A DNA stretch of 64,000 bases from Paenibacillus agilis (GCF_007786455.1 NZ_VNJK01000002.1:1-64000), one strand, 5' to 3'. Shown: positions 1 to 10,782, counted from the first letter of the stretch. Numbers and translations are program-made. The notes: generated by a model from the letters alone, not told the origin.

Positions 1-219
1 TCCGTCTTTCTCTTCTCCCTCAGGCGAGGAAAAAGCCTATCCGGTATTAGCTACCGTTTCCGGTAGTTATCCCAGTCTTACAGGCAGGTTGCCTACGTGT
101 TACTCACCCGTCCGCCGCTAACCTTCAGGAGTGCAAGCACTCCATCAAGTCCGCTCGACTTGCATGTATTAGGCACGCCGCCAGCGTTCGTCCTGAGCCA
201 GGATCAAACTCTCCATAAA
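1..219 (-). rRNA. 16S ribosomal RNA, 5' portion (gene runs off the left edge)
   Basis: Read on the minus strand, the segment begins with the conserved 16S start (AGAGTTTGATCCTGGCTCAG at about 218-195). It continues through GACGAACGCTGGCGGCGTGC, GCGGACGGGTGAGTAACACG and the variable V1/V2 loops. Only about 220 nt of the roughly 1.5 kb gene are in the window. The V1/V2 sequence (GGACTTGATGGAGTGCTTGC, then ACTACCGGAAACGGTAGC) is Paenibacillus-like. Transcription is leftward, away from the maltodextrin genes. Confidence 0.97.
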
Positions 220-280
220 AGTGTTTGACTTGCTCATTTGTATTGCTGACGAGAATTAATTCTCATTGCTTTGTCATTTG

Positions 281-297
281 TTCAGTTTTCAAGGAAC
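281..297 (-). promoter_or_regulatory. boxA-like antitermination element in the rRNA leader
   Basis: On the minus strand the leader reads GTTCCTTGAAAACTGAA, close to the boxA-type sequence (TTGAAAACT) found ahead of 16S and 23S genes in Bacillales. It lies between the promoter and the 16S start. A perfect 14-bp palindrome, GAGAATTAATTCTC (251-264), follows it and could form part of the leader stem. Confidence 0.6.
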
Positions 298-333
298 TTG
301 AAACATTCAACATTTTGTGTCGAACATTTATAT

Positions 334-362
334 ATGTTATCAGAAACGATTTTGTCTGTCAA
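334..362 (-). promoter_or_regulatory. rrn promoter (SigA type)
   Basis: Minus strand: -35 TTGACA (362-357), 17-bp spacer, -10 TAACAT (339-334). The site is about 115 bp upstream of the 16S 5' end with no ORF between them, and AT-rich sequence lies upstream, as expected for an UP-element-assisted rRNA promoter. Confidence 0.85.
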
Positions 363-439
363 TTCTTTTTTTCGACTCTTTTCAACAACATTTTGTTTAA
401 CTTGTTGTTTTTTGTTTCGTCGTCGAACTGACAAGAATT

Positions 440-468
440 AATTTATCATGAATACAACTTTGTTGCAA
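440..468 (-). promoter_or_regulatory. possible second (distal) rrn promoter
   Basis: Minus strand: TTGCAA (468-463), 17-bp spacer, TAAATT (445-440). It is about 105 bp upstream of the better promoter. Tandem promoters are usual for Bacillus rRNA operons, but the match is only moderate. Confidence 0.4.
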
Positions 469-523
469 CTAATAAAATATTCCATTTTAACAAATAACTA
501 ATCTCTCCTACTATTTAAATCAA

Positions 524-569
524 ATAGAAGCCGCCTTATCACTCTCACGAAGGATAAGACGGCCTCTAT
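524..569 (-). terminator. intrinsic terminator of the alpha-glucosidase gene
   Basis: A 17-nt inverted repeat (524-540 against 553-569, one non-Watson-Crick position) with a 12-nt loop starts 17 nt past the glucosidase stop. It separates that gene from the rrn promoters. Confidence 0.8.
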
Positions 570-585
570 TCAGGTTATTAATATA

Positions 586-3045
586 CTATTTAAGAACAAT
601 TATTGCATCCAATAGAGAAGCGCTATCTTGGCACTTCACAACTACTTCTTTGCTTTCTACATTCCAAGACCAACCGCTAGCAGCTTGATTCAAAGCTTCC
701 TCAGACAACTGTTCGCCAGCACCTTGCACTTGAGCAGGAGCTTCTGCAAGACCAATTACACGAACATTGATATGAGAACGTTTGGCCTCATAGCCTTGAT
801 GCTTATAATTCATTTGAATGCGAACGCTATCTGCACCTTGTTCAACTTCAGTGCTTACGATATTGTACGCGCCCTCTTCATATTTGTAAGTCAAGCCGTC
901 ATCTTCATACCAGTTAAGGTTGTAGTTGCCTGCTTCACCTTTCAAGTATACGCATGCTGTTACACTTGCGTCTTCAATCGCTTCACCTGCATATTGACGC
1001 AGAGATTCTTCCATACGAACGGAACCAGCACGTACATACAACGGCATTGTTTCGATTGGTGCATGTGCATGAATATGACATCCACCTTCAAGACGCTCAC
1101 GTGTCCACTCGTCATACCATTCACCTGCTGGCAAGTAGACAGAACGCCATTCTGTGCTCGGACGATAGATTGGTGCTACAAGAACAGAGTCACCAACTAG
1201 GAACTGGTCACACAAGTTGAATGTTTCAGGATCGTTTGGATACTCAAGCACAAGCGGTCTCATAATTGGAAGACCTGTTTGAGAAGCCTCATGGAACCAG
1301 TGATACAAGTAAGGCATCCAACGATAACGAAGAGAAATGTATTCACGTTGAATGTTTTCGTACTTATCACCAAAGGACCACGGCTCTTGGCGTACCATGT
1401 CGATTGCGGAATGGTTACGTGCGAACGGGAAGAATACGCCCATTTGCGTCCAACGAGTCAACAATTCTCCACTTGTGTGGTGTGCAAATCCGCCGATATC
1501 CGGACCTGAGAACGGTACACCAGACATACCAAGGTTAAGCACCATTGGCATAGCCATAGACATATGCTCCCAGAAGCTGCGGTTGTCACCTGTCCATACA
1601 GCTGCGTAACGTTGAATACCGCTGTAACCAGCACGAGTTAGAACGAATGGACGATTGCCCTTCAATTCTTTTTTCAAACCTTCGAAAGTCGCTTGAGACA
1701 TGTTCATTCCATACAAGTTATGAACTTCGCCATGCGTCTTGCGGTTTCCGTCGTTGCCATGAACGATTTCTGTATCCATTGTCTTCGTTTCGTTGAAGAT
1801 CGCTGGCTCATTCATGTCATTCCAAATACCCTCGATACCAAGGTCCGTGTAGAAGCTTTGCTTCTCACCCCACCAGTCGCGAACACGTTCTTCTGTGAAA
1901 TCAGGGAACGCACTTTCTTCTGGCCATACTTTACCGATATATAGTTGGCCTTCTGCGTATTTACAGAAGTAGTTGTTATCGATACCTTCCATATATGCTG
2001 GATATTTAGCGTCACGCTTAACACCTGGATCAACGATCGGAACGATGTGGAAACCCATCTCTTTAAGCTCTGCCATCATACCAGCTGGATCTGGGTAACG
2101 CTCTTCATCAAATGTGAACACACGATAGCCTGTCATGTAATGAATATCAAGATGGATAACATCACAAGGAATCTGTTTTTCACGGAAGGAACGAGCCAAG
2201 TTCATAACTTCCTCGCGGTTCATATAGCTATAGCGAGATTGATGGTATCCAAGCGACCATTTTGGAGGCAATGGCATACGACCTGTCATTTCTGTATATT
2301 GACGGATAACTTCTTTTAAGTCTGGACCTGCATATACGTACATATCCATATCGCCAGTGCGAGTCTGGATCATAAATGCATCTTCATGAACACGCATATC
2401 GAATACTGTGCGTCCTGGATTATCAAGGAACAAACCGTAAGCTTGACCTTGACGTAATACTGCCATCATTGGGATGGACTGATACAACTCTTCCATTTCA
2501 GGCACGTGTGGTGCGTATACGTCTGTATTCCACATTGTGTAGCGCTCACCGCGCTTATCAAGGAAGCCTGTTTTTTCGCCAAGACCGTATAGACGATCTT
2601 CAGACTCCATTGTAAGTTGTGCTGTGAAATCCCCTTGATGCTCAGCATGACGAATCAGGCTGCGCATTGCAAATAGCTTGCGGCCATTTTGCATCACGTC
2701 AAACGTTCCATTTTGACGATCGATATTCATCGTAAGTTCGCCATAAGTAACGAGGACCGTCGTTTCCGTAACACTATGCTTTAGCTGCTTCGCAGAAAGA
2801 GTGCCATCTTCTTGACGGTTGATCATCGCTGCAGATGTGCGCCAGTCTGGCTTGTTGCCGTAAAATACTTTCCACTGCATAACTTGTTCATTGATTGCTT
2901 TTACAGCTAGATTAAATCTTTCTCCCCACAAAATGAGAGCTTCACCTTGTACTTCAACTCGTGTAACACGTCCTAGAGTAAGACCACTTTTCACTTCTTG
3001 TTGACCTTTTGCATCTGGATGTATCGCTTCACTTGTATCCAACAT
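586..3045 (-). CDS. GH31 family alpha-glucosidase
   Basis: An 819-residue retaining alpha-glucosidase of glycoside hydrolase family 31, predicted to release glucose from the non-reducing ends of maltodextrin or related alpha-glucans. The family signature WNDMNEP is at 408-414, with Asp410 as probable nucleophile; WTGDN at 484-488 holds the probable acid/base Asp487. An N-terminal galactose-mutarotase-like domain precedes the (beta/alpha)8 barrel and C-terminal beta domains follow. There is no signal peptide, so it is likely cytoplasmic, acting on sugars brought in by the neighbouring importer. The frame is open for 56 more codons upstream, but ATG at 3045 has AAAGGAGG eight bases before it and the upstream residues do not look like this family. 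It is the last gene of the maltodextrin unit. Exact linkage preference cannot be read from the sequence. Confidence 0.93.
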   Translation of the reverse strand: MLDTSEAIHPDAKGQQEVKSGLTLGRVTRVEVQGEALILWGERFNLAVKAINEQVMQWKVFYGNKPDWRTSAAMINRQEDGTLSAKQLKHSVTETTVLVTYGELTMNIDRQNGTFDVMQNGRKLFAMRSLIRHAEHQGDFTAQLTMESEDRLYGLGEKTGFLDKRGERYTMWNTDVYAPHVPEMEELYQSIPMMAVLRQGQAYGLFLDNPGRTVFDMRVHEDAFMIQTRTGDMDMYVYAGPDLKEVIRQYTEMTGRMPLPPKWSLGYHQSRYSYMNREEVMNLARSFREKQIPCDVIHLDIHYMTGYRVFTFDEERYPDPAGMMAELKEMGFHIVPIVDPGVKRDAKYPAYMEGIDNNYFCKYAEGQLYIGKVWPEESAFPDFTEERVRDWWGEKQSFYTDLGIEGIWNDMNEPAIFNETKTMDTEIVHGNDGNRKTHGEVHNLYGMNMSQATFEGLKKELKGNRPFVLTRAGYSGIQRYAAVWTGDNRSFWEHMSMAMPMVLNLGMSGVPFSGPDIGGFAHHTSGELLTRWTQMGVFFPFARNHSAIDMVRQEPWSFGDKYENIQREYISLRYRWMPYLYHWFHEASQTGLPIMRPLVLEYPNDPETFNLCDQFLVGDSVLVAPIYRPSTEWRSVYLPAGEWYDEWTRERLEGGCHIHAHAPIETMPLYVRAGSVRMEESLRQYAGEAIEDASVTACVYLKGEAGNYNLNWYEDDGLTYKYEEGAYNIVSTEVEQGADSVRIQMNYKHQGYEAKRSHINVRVIGLAEAPAQVQGAGEQLSEEALNQAASGWSWNVESKEVVVKCQDSASLLDAIIVLK

Positions 3046-3091
3046 GGTTGAGGCCTCCTTTCTCTCTATACCGAATCCATTCGTTTTTTTG

Positions 3092-3105
3092 TTAAAGCGG
3101 TTAAA
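3092..3105 (-). promoter_or_regulatory. cre-like / LacI-family operator upstream of the glucosidase gene
   Basis: TTAAAGCGGTTAAA matches the catabolite-responsive-element consensus TGWNANCGNTNWCA at 12 of 14 positions. It shares the nine-base core AAGCGGTTA with the better site at 7343-7356. It lies 47 bp before the glucosidase start, in the 282-bp gap after mdxG, so the glucosidase may be separately repressed by CcpA or the local regulator. No convincing -35/-10 pair was found in this gap. Confidence 0.45.
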
Positions 3106-3327
3106 CATAACTATGGCATCATTGCTTATGATAATTGTGAATATTATTATTTTCCGATCGCCGATGCAGCCGAATGATTGATAACTGTTCGTCATGATAA
3201 CATCCGACTGCAAACGATCATTGTCGTAACTTTTAAATCGGTAGTGATGTTCAATCGAGTACAGCCAGCTTTTTTCTAAACTGTTACTAAATCGTATTTG
3301 AGTTTCTTCTTATATGAAGAAATGAAT

Positions 3328-4173
3328 TTATCCTTTGCTCGCTCCAGCCGTCAAACCTTCCACTAGGAAGCGTTGTAGGAACAAGAACAAGAGTGTAATC
3401 GGAACTGCGATCAGAACGGAACCTGCCGCAAACATCGTAAAGCTACTGGATGAGTTGTTTGCAACCATATCCCATAGTCCAACTGCGAGTGTCCAGTTCT
3501 CTTTCGTACGTAATACCATTCTTGCCAAGATAAAGTCTACCCATGGACCAACGAATGTAGTGAGTGCTACATACGTAATCATTGGCTTCGACACTGGTAA
3601 CATAATTTTTGTGAAAATCGTCCAATGCGAAGCACCGTCAATACGAGCCGCCTCTTCTAAGCTCTTCGGAATCGTATCAAAGAATCCTTTGACGAGGAAT
3701 ACACCCAACGGTGCACCTGCCGAGTAAACCAATATTAATGCCAAGTGAGAATCCAACAAGTTAAGTTGATTCAACAAAATGTATATCGCGATGATTGACA
3801 TGAAACCTGGGAACATCCCTAGTACCAAAATCGTTGACAGCACTGTTTTGCGCCCACGGAAACGGAAACGAGACAACGCATAAGCAGTCGTAATAACGAG
3901 ACACAGTGCAATAATCGTGGTGCATATCGCAACCTTCAACGTATTCAAGTACCACTGCCCATACATAAACTGCTCAGATGTAAAGAGATTCACATAATGC
4001 TCGAGTGTTGGATTCCTTGGAATCAATGTATCACTGAAAATGGACGTCCCCGGACGAATGGATGACATTAGGATCCATAACGTTGGATAAAATACCGTCA
4101 GGGCGATTAGTCCAAGTAAGATATAGCTTAACGTCAGACGAATAATAGACTTTTTCTTTCTCCCCATCATCAT
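3328..4173 (-). CDS. mdxG: maltodextrin ABC transporter permease (MalG/MdxG type)
   Basis: A 281-residue inner-membrane permease of the MalG family with six predicted transmembrane helices. The cytoplasmic-loop EAA motif, which docks to the ATPase, reads EEAARIDGA near residue 190. It pairs with the MalF-like permease encoded just upstream; the two reading frames overlap by four bases (ATGA), which implies translational coupling. Three in-frame ATGs open the gene; the first sits about ten bases after AGGAGG. No ATPase gene (msmX/malK) is adjacent, so a shared ATPase encoded elsewhere probably energises the importer, as in Bacillus subtilis. Substrate assignment rests on the neighbours (GH31 enzyme, MalE-like protein). 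Confidence 0.92.
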   Translation of the reverse strand: MMMGRKKKSIIRLTLSYILLGLIALTVFYPTLWILMSSIRPGTSIFSDTLIPRNPTLEHYVNLFTSEQFMYGQWYLNTLKVAICTTIIALCLVITTAYALSRFRFRGRKTVLSTILVLGMFPGFMSIIAIYILLNQLNLLDSHLALILVYSAGAPLGVFLVKGFFDTIPKSLEEAARIDGASHWTIFTKIMLPVSKPMITYVALTTFVGPWVDFILARMVLRTKENWTLAVGLWDMVANNSSSSFTMFAAGSVLIAVPITLLFLFLQRFLVEGLTAGASKG

Positions 4174-5510
4174 TGGATCATATCCTCCTCTTGGAACGAA
4201 CGCGTACGTCTATAATTCCAGATCGACAGAGATGCAACGATAATAAAGATGAGAATACCAATCGCAGCAGCGATACTGTACTTGTGATTATCGAGTGTCA
4301 GCTTATAGAGCCATGTAACAAGCAAGTCTGTGCTTCCTGCATATTGATAGTCACCATTAGCTGGTGCACCACCTGTCATCAAGAAGATAACGTTAAAGTT
4401 GTTGATGTTACCTGCAAATTGCATGATGAGAATTGGAGCTGTTGAGTACAATACCATCGGCATTGTAATAGCACGGAACTTCTGCCAAGCGCTTGCCCCG
4501 TCAACATCAGCTGCTTCATACAGGTCTTTCGGAATCGTCGTCAATACGCCTAATACAAGCACCATGGTTACAGGAACACCAACCCATGTATTTACTAACA
4601 GCACCGTTACTTTCGCCCAGAATGGATCAGACAGCCACGGCAGCTTGCCAAGGCCGAAGTAGGACAAGTATTGATTAATCGGTCCGAACTCGCCGTTGAA
4701 CATGTTGCGCATAATCAAGAACGATACCATTTGCGGAATTGCATATGGAATGATGAAGATTGTACGCCACATTACTTTGAACTTGATACCTGCTTGCTGA
4801 ATAAGAAGGGCAACGAGAATACCGCCGAAATAACAGCTCACTGTCGCTAGAACTGCCCAAATAAGTGTCCATGTAAGTACACCGTAGAACGTTTCACTCC
4901 ACGTACCAAGTGTTAGCAAGTCTGAGAAGTTTTTAAAGCCAACCCAATCGACAAGATTACCTGGCGGGATATGACCCGGCATAGAATAGTTCGTGAACGC
5001 CAACATAATCATGAAAACGATTGGCATGATGGTAAAGAACAACACACCTGTAGCTGGAAGCGCAAGGAACAAATGTGCGAACTTATTTTCACCTACATAC
5101 TGCAAGCTTTGAATAAAATTATTCTCTTGTCCACCATTCTCGATTGTCGTTCTAACACGATATGCATCACGCACCACCGTAACAAAGATCCAAATAAACA
5201 ATAAGAAGACTAGTATGGTAATTAGACCTTCTATAATTAGAAATATAGAATGATCCCCATGTACCGTTTGCCACATCTTGCCGACTTTTACTCTTCCAGT
5301 TGGTGTATCGCCAAGTGTAACGAGTCCCCATACCGCTTGCGGCATCGCTGGAATCAGATACATCAACATCATAATCTCGGACGCAAGCAGTATCGCACCT
5401 TTAACGAACTGGCGATTGTAGAACTGTCCTAAGCCCCATACTAACGCGGACATAACAGCTGCACGTGTCGCCTTGCTAGTTGGCACCGCTTGCTTCATTG
5501 TAGTATCCAT
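4170..5510 (-). CDS. mdxF: maltodextrin ABC transporter permease (MalF/MdxF type)
   Basis: A 446-residue permease. The first ~130 residues form a membrane extension (helices near 15-75 and 95-120) as in Bacillus MdxF-type proteins. The binding-protein-dependent permease domain follows and contains an EAA loop (YEAADVDGA near residue 335). It forms the heterodimeric channel with MdxG. The start ATG has GGAAAGGAGAG about seven bases upstream. It follows mdxE after a 107-bp gap that holds an intercistronic hairpin, and overlaps mdxG by four bases. Confidence 0.92.
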   Translation of the reverse strand: MDTTMKQAVPTSKATRAAVMSALVWGLGQFYNRQFVKGAILLASEIMMLMYLIPAMPQAVWGLVTLGDTPTGRVKVGKMWQTVHGDHSIFLIIEGLITILVFLLFIWIFVTVVRDAYRVRTTIENGGQENNFIQSLQYVGENKFAHLFLALPATGVLFFTIMPIVFMIMLAFTNYSMPGHIPPGNLVDWVGFKNFSDLLTLGTWSETFYGVLTWTLIWAVLATVSCYFGGILVALLIQQAGIKFKVMWRTIFIIPYAIPQMVSFLIMRNMFNGEFGPINQYLSYFGLGKLPWLSDPFWAKVTVLLVNTWVGVPVTMVLVLGVLTTIPKDLYEAADVDGASAWQKFRAITMPMVLYSTAPILIMQFAGNINNFNVIFLMTGGAPANGDYQYAGSTDLLVTWLYKLTLDNHKYSIAAAIGILIFIIVASLSIWNYRRTRSFQEEDMIQ

Positions 5511-5574
5511 TAGGCTTCTCTCCTTTCCTATGTGCCCTCCTGCATAAACAGATCATGTTCATGATGAGAGGGAA

Positions 5575-5608
5575 AAGCCCAGAGAAACCTGTGCTGTTCT
5601 CCGGGCTT
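5575..5608 (-). other. intercistronic hairpin between mdxE and mdxF
   Basis: AAGCCCAGAGAA (5575-5586) pairs with TTCTCCGGGCTT (5597-5608), with one mismatch and a 10-nt loop, just downstream of the mdxE stop. Such structures often stabilise the upstream mRNA or terminate part of transcription, giving more binding protein than permease. It has only a short T tract, so full termination is unlikely. Confidence 0.6.
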
Positions 5609-5617
5609 CCCTATCTA

Positions 5618-6901
5618 TTATTGTTTGATTGCGTCTGTGATCTGCTTAACAGCACCGTCAAGAGCCTGTTTCGGATCTTTACCTTTATTCAATGCGTCAC
5701 TGAATGCAGATGCCATTGGACTCCATACACTGTTCATTTCAGGAATAGCTGGCATTAAGTAAGAGTTTTTGAACTGCTCCAAAATAGCTGATGTGATTGG
5801 ATCACTTGTTACTTTGGAATCTTTTGCTGCTTCGATGTTAGCTGGTACAGTACCTGTCATTTCGAACTCTTTCAATTGCGCTTCTTTGGAAGATGCGAAT
5901 TCAGCATACAACTTAGCTGCATTCGGGAATTTCGTAAATGCGTTAACATACCAAGCTTTTACACCAGAGAAGGACTTGGATGGTTTACCTTGAATGGATG
6001 GGATTGGAGCAGCTCCGAAATCGATTCCGGATTTCTTCAAGTCACCAATAACCCATGGACCATCAACGCTCATTGCCAATTGTCCGCTTGTGAACAAACC
6101 TTTTTTAATATCAAACGTTACGTCAGATGTTTTCAAAGGCAATACTTGTTTAACAAAATCTTGTTGGAACTTCAAACCGCTAACTGCACCTTCGTTGTTC
6201 AAGCCGATATCAGCTGTATCTGTATCATTTTGACCAAAGATGTAACCGCCAGTGGAAGCGACCCAGAAGAAGTCAAAGTAGAAGTTACCCATTTCCCACA
6301 TGAATGTGTATTGCTTCTTAGCTGGGTCATTCATCGTCTTGGAAAGCTCGATAACTTCTTCCATTGTTTTAGGAGCTCCGTTAGGAAGAAGCTTTTTGTT
6401 ATAGAACATCAAATATGTTTCAATCGAACGCGGGTATCCATAAAGCATTCCGTCGTAGGAAGTTGCGTTAACGGACAATTCCGAGTTATTTTTGCGTGTT
6501 TGTTCTTCGTGATAGTCATTTGGAAGAATAAGTCCAGCTGATACTACACGACCCAAGTTATCATGCGGGAACATAAGAACGTCCGCACCGATACCTGCAG
6601 GACCGTCAGTTGTCAATTTGTTCGCTGTATCTCCACCGGATACTTCCTCGAACTTAACAGGAATACCGTATTTTGCTGTGAACTCTTTGTTGATCGCTTC
6701 AACGAACGGGCGAGCTTCTTTACTCTCCCAAACAACCAAGCTTGCACCCTCTTCAGGCTTCAACTCACCAGTATCACCAGTAGTCGCTTCAGTAGTTGGC
6801 TGTTCAGGTGCTGGCGTAGATGCCTTGCCCCCCAAAGAACATGCCGACAAAGTAAATACCATCATTGCAGATAACAACAGAGAAACCCATTTCTTTTTCA
6901 T
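5618..6901 (-). CDS. mdxE: maltodextrin-binding lipoprotein (MalE/MdxE type)
   Basis: A 427-residue extracellular solute-binding protein (family 1) that should deliver maltose or maltodextrin to MdxFG. A lipoprotein signal peptide is clear: basic start, hydrophobic core, lipobox LSAC with the modified Cys at residue 21. A Thr/Pro/Glu-rich linker follows, then the two-lobed binding domain beginning near residue 55. GAAGGGAG lies about ten bases before the ATG. It is the first gene of the unit and sits behind a roughly 450-nt untranslated leader. Sugar specificity is inferred from the neighbouring GH31 and LacI-type genes. Confidence 0.9.
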   Translation of the reverse strand: MKKKWVSLLLSAMMVFTLSACSLGGKASTPAPEQPTTEATTGDTGELKPEEGASLVVWESKEARPFVEAINKEFTAKYGIPVKFEEVSGGDTANKLTTDGPAGIGADVLMFPHDNLGRVVSAGLILPNDYHEEQTRKNNSELSVNATSYDGMLYGYPRSIETYLMFYNKKLLPNGAPKTMEEVIELSKTMNDPAKKQYTFMWEMGNFYFDFFWVASTGGYIFGQNDTDTADIGLNNEGAVSGLKFQQDFVKQVLPLKTSDVTFDIKKGLFTSGQLAMSVDGPWVIGDLKKSGIDFGAAPIPSIQGKPSKSFSGVKAWYVNAFTKFPNAAKLYAEFASSKEAQLKEFEMTGTVPANIEAAKDSKVTSDPITSAILEQFKNSYLMPAIPEMNSVWSPMASAFSDALNKGKDPKQALDGAVKQITDAIKQ

Positions 6902-7288
6902 GTGCAGAAACTCCCTTCGTTCTGTATGCTGTGGTCCTTATTTCTGGCTTTCCTTCTAAAGCATGTTAGTGAAGGATGAAGCCCCTTGCTTGAAGAGGTT
7001 GTTCAACTCGTCCTCTTTGCGAACTCGTACGTAAAACGATATATCCGATCGTGCCCTGGTCTTCTTCACTTCTGCGCCATGATGATCAGTACTCAAAAAA
7101 TGAGTTATCGGTATCTTGCAAGCTGGATAATATCCACACTCACAATACATATACTATTAGCATGTATTATAGGCTTACCTGTTTACCGCTAAAGTAATTC
7201 ACCTTGGAGCTAACCGTCCTGAAGATCCCCTCTCCGATTAGTAATGTAGCTTTACTTCACGAGATCTTTACTGGCCAATCATTTTTTA
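6902..7288 (-). other. long untranslated leader of mdxE
   Basis: About 390 bp with no convincing gene lie between the operator region and mdxE. A weak TATAAT-like element occurs on the minus strand near 7166-7171 without a good -35. I recognise no riboswitch or T-box; the function, if any, is unknown. Confidence 0.4.
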
Positions 7289-7302
7289 TGCAAACCTTTG
7301 CA
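7289..7302. promoter_or_regulatory. palindromic LacI-family operator candidate
   Basis: TGCAAACCTTTGCA is a near-perfect palindrome (TGCAAA / TTTGCA with two central bases), the form bound by many LacI/GalR regulators. It lies in the mdxE leader, about 55 bp downstream of the predicted mdxE start point. Confidence 0.6.
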
Positions 7303-7342
7303 CAATGTTTTTTAAAAATAACCGCCTTCACTTGAAAGAGAT

Positions 7343-7356
7343 TGTAAGCGGTTACT
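7343..7356. promoter_or_regulatory. cre site (CcpA binding) at the mdxE start region
   Basis: TGTAAGCGGTTACT matches the cre consensus TGWNANCGNTNWCA at 13 of 14 positions. It covers roughly +2 to +15 of the mdxE promoter, a position where CcpA binding blocks transcription. A LacI-type local regulator could use the same site. Confidence 0.7.
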
Positions 7357-7364
7357 GTTTAATT

Positions 7365-7393
7365 AGTATACATCGGATTTTTTTTCTTGTAAA
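7365..7393 (-). promoter_or_regulatory. SigA promoter of mdxE-F-G
   Basis: Minus strand: -35 TTTACA (7393-7388), exact 17-bp spacer, -10 TATACT (7370-7365). It reads towards mdxE. The cre site lies immediately downstream and an operator-like palindrome overlaps the -35. Confidence 0.8.
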
Positions 7394-7402
7394 TCGTTTG
7401 CA
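7388..7402. promoter_or_regulatory. second LacI-type operator candidate overlapping the mdxE -35
   Basis: TGTAAATCGTTTGCA is an imperfect palindrome (TGTAAA / TTTGCA, 3-base centre). It overlaps the mdxE -35 and lies just upstream of a possible promoter for the divergent regulator (TTGACT at 7415-7420), so one protein bound here could control both directions. Confidence 0.5.
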
Positions 7403-7511
7403 TAAACTTTTTTTTTGACTATACTTGATGATGAATATCTAAAAACACTTTAACGAGAAACCTCTAACAGGTATACTCAAAACATATTGCTTCGAAATGA
7501 GGATCCAACCT

Positions 7512-8555
7512 ATGGCTATTACTATTGTAGATGTAGCACTTAAGGCCGGCGTTTCACCCTCTACCGTCTCACGTGTCATTTCTAACGACTCGCGAATCAG
7601 TCAGAAGACAAGTAAAAAAGTTCGAAAAATAATGGAGGAGCTAGGCTATCATCCAAATATGATGGCTAAGAGCCTTGTAACAAAAACAACCCATAATCTC
7701 GGTATCATCTTGCCTCGCCCTGCGGAAGAACTGTTCCGCAACCAATTCTTCTCTGAAATTATTCGCGGTATCGTTACAAAAGCTGCTTCAAGTGGCTATG
7801 ATGTGTTGATGACCACAGGTATTAATGCTGATGAAGAAGAAGCCGCAGTACGTCGACTTGTACAGGGACGTGTAGTTGACGGTATCATTATGCTGTCTTC
7901 CCGCCAAGATGAACACATCATTTCTTTTCTTAAAGATAGGAATTTCCCGTTCGTGCTTGTTGGACGCAGTGAGCATCATGCTGATATTATCTCTGTCGAT
8001 AATGATAATGTAGCAGCAGCTTATGACGTTACCAAGAAACTGCTGGAGCAAGGTCATGAACGCATTGCATTTATGAGCGGACCTGCAAACTTGACAGTAT
8101 CGAAAGACCGTTTTAGCGGATACCATAAGGCACTGCTGGAAGCAGGCTTTCCGCTTCGGAATGAGTACATCTGTGAAGCTGGATTCACTGCTGAATCAGC
8201 GTCTCAAGCGGCTATGGATCTGATGAATTTGAAAAATCGTCCGACTGCCATTATAACGATCGACGACGTAATAGCATTCGGTGTCATTCGTACGTTGTGG
8301 AACAACGGAATGTTAGTCCCTGAACAATGCAGTGTTGTTGGCTTTAACAATACGATTATGTCGGAGATGTGCCTTCCCCCTATTGCAAGCGTCGATATCG
8401 GCATTTATCAGATGGGTATTTCGGCTGCACATACGCTTATTTCAACGATAAAGGGCGAGGGCTACGGTCAAGCTCGCATTATCGTACCGCACCAGTTAAT
8501 TTGGCGTGAATCTGTCTCTGTTCCAGATGCTTCAAATGTTAAAACAACCGGCTAA
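7512..8555 (+). CDS. LacI/GalR-family transcriptional regulator of maltodextrin genes
   Basis: A 347-residue repressor or activator. The N-terminal helix-turn-helix (residues 2-25, VDVALKAGVSPSTVSRVI) and hinge helix are followed by a periplasmic-binding-protein-like effector domain. The frame opens at 7497, but ATG at 7512 is preferred: AATGAGGA lies eight bases before it and the protein then begins directly with the HTH, as family members do. It is divergent from mdxE, with palindromic operators between them, so it most likely responds to maltose or maltodextrin (MalR/MdxR-like). A bidirectional terminator follows the gene. Confidence 0.88.
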   Translation: MAITIVDVALKAGVSPSTVSRVISNDSRISQKTSKKVRKIMEELGYHPNMMAKSLVTKTTHNLGIILPRPAEELFRNQFFSEIIRGIVTKAASSGYDVLMTTGINADEEEAAVRRLVQGRVVDGIIMLSSRQDEHIISFLKDRNFPFVLVGRSEHHADIISVDNDNVAAAYDVTKKLLEQGHERIAFMSGPANLTVSKDRFSGYHKALLEAGFPLRNEYICEAGFTAESASQAAMDLMNLKNRPTAIITIDDVIAFGVIRTLWNNGMLVPEQCSVVGFNNTIMSEMCLPPIASVDIGIYQMGISAAHTLISTIKGEGYGQARIIVPHQLIWRESVSVPDASNVKTTG

Positions 8556-8657
8556 TAAGTTCAGTTATGGGCAATGTAGTGCGTGTAATGAATTGTTTTC
8601 ATACCACAATACGTATGCTGGTAACCCGCTGTACATGAATATCGCTTTGGCATGAAT

Positions 8658-8701
8658 AAAGGCCCTATGTCTGCATTGTGGGATGCAGGCATAGGGCCTT
8701 T
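8658..8701. terminator. bidirectional terminator between the regulator gene and ligA
   Basis: An 18-bp perfect inverted repeat (AAAGGCCCTATGTCTGCA at 8658-8675 against 8684-8701) with A and T ends on either side. It serves the convergent regulator and ligA genes. Confidence 0.85.
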
Positions 8702-8706
8702 AGCAT

Positions 8707-10782
<2,076 letters not shown>

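Noticed and set aside
225-431. Plus-strand 68-residue ORF over the rrn promoter region
   Set aside because: It lies antisense over the rRNA leader and promoter and has no coding character.
3046-3213. N-terminal extension of the GH31 protein to 3213
   Set aside because: A strong ribosome-binding site marks the ATG at 3045, and the extra residues do not resemble the family.
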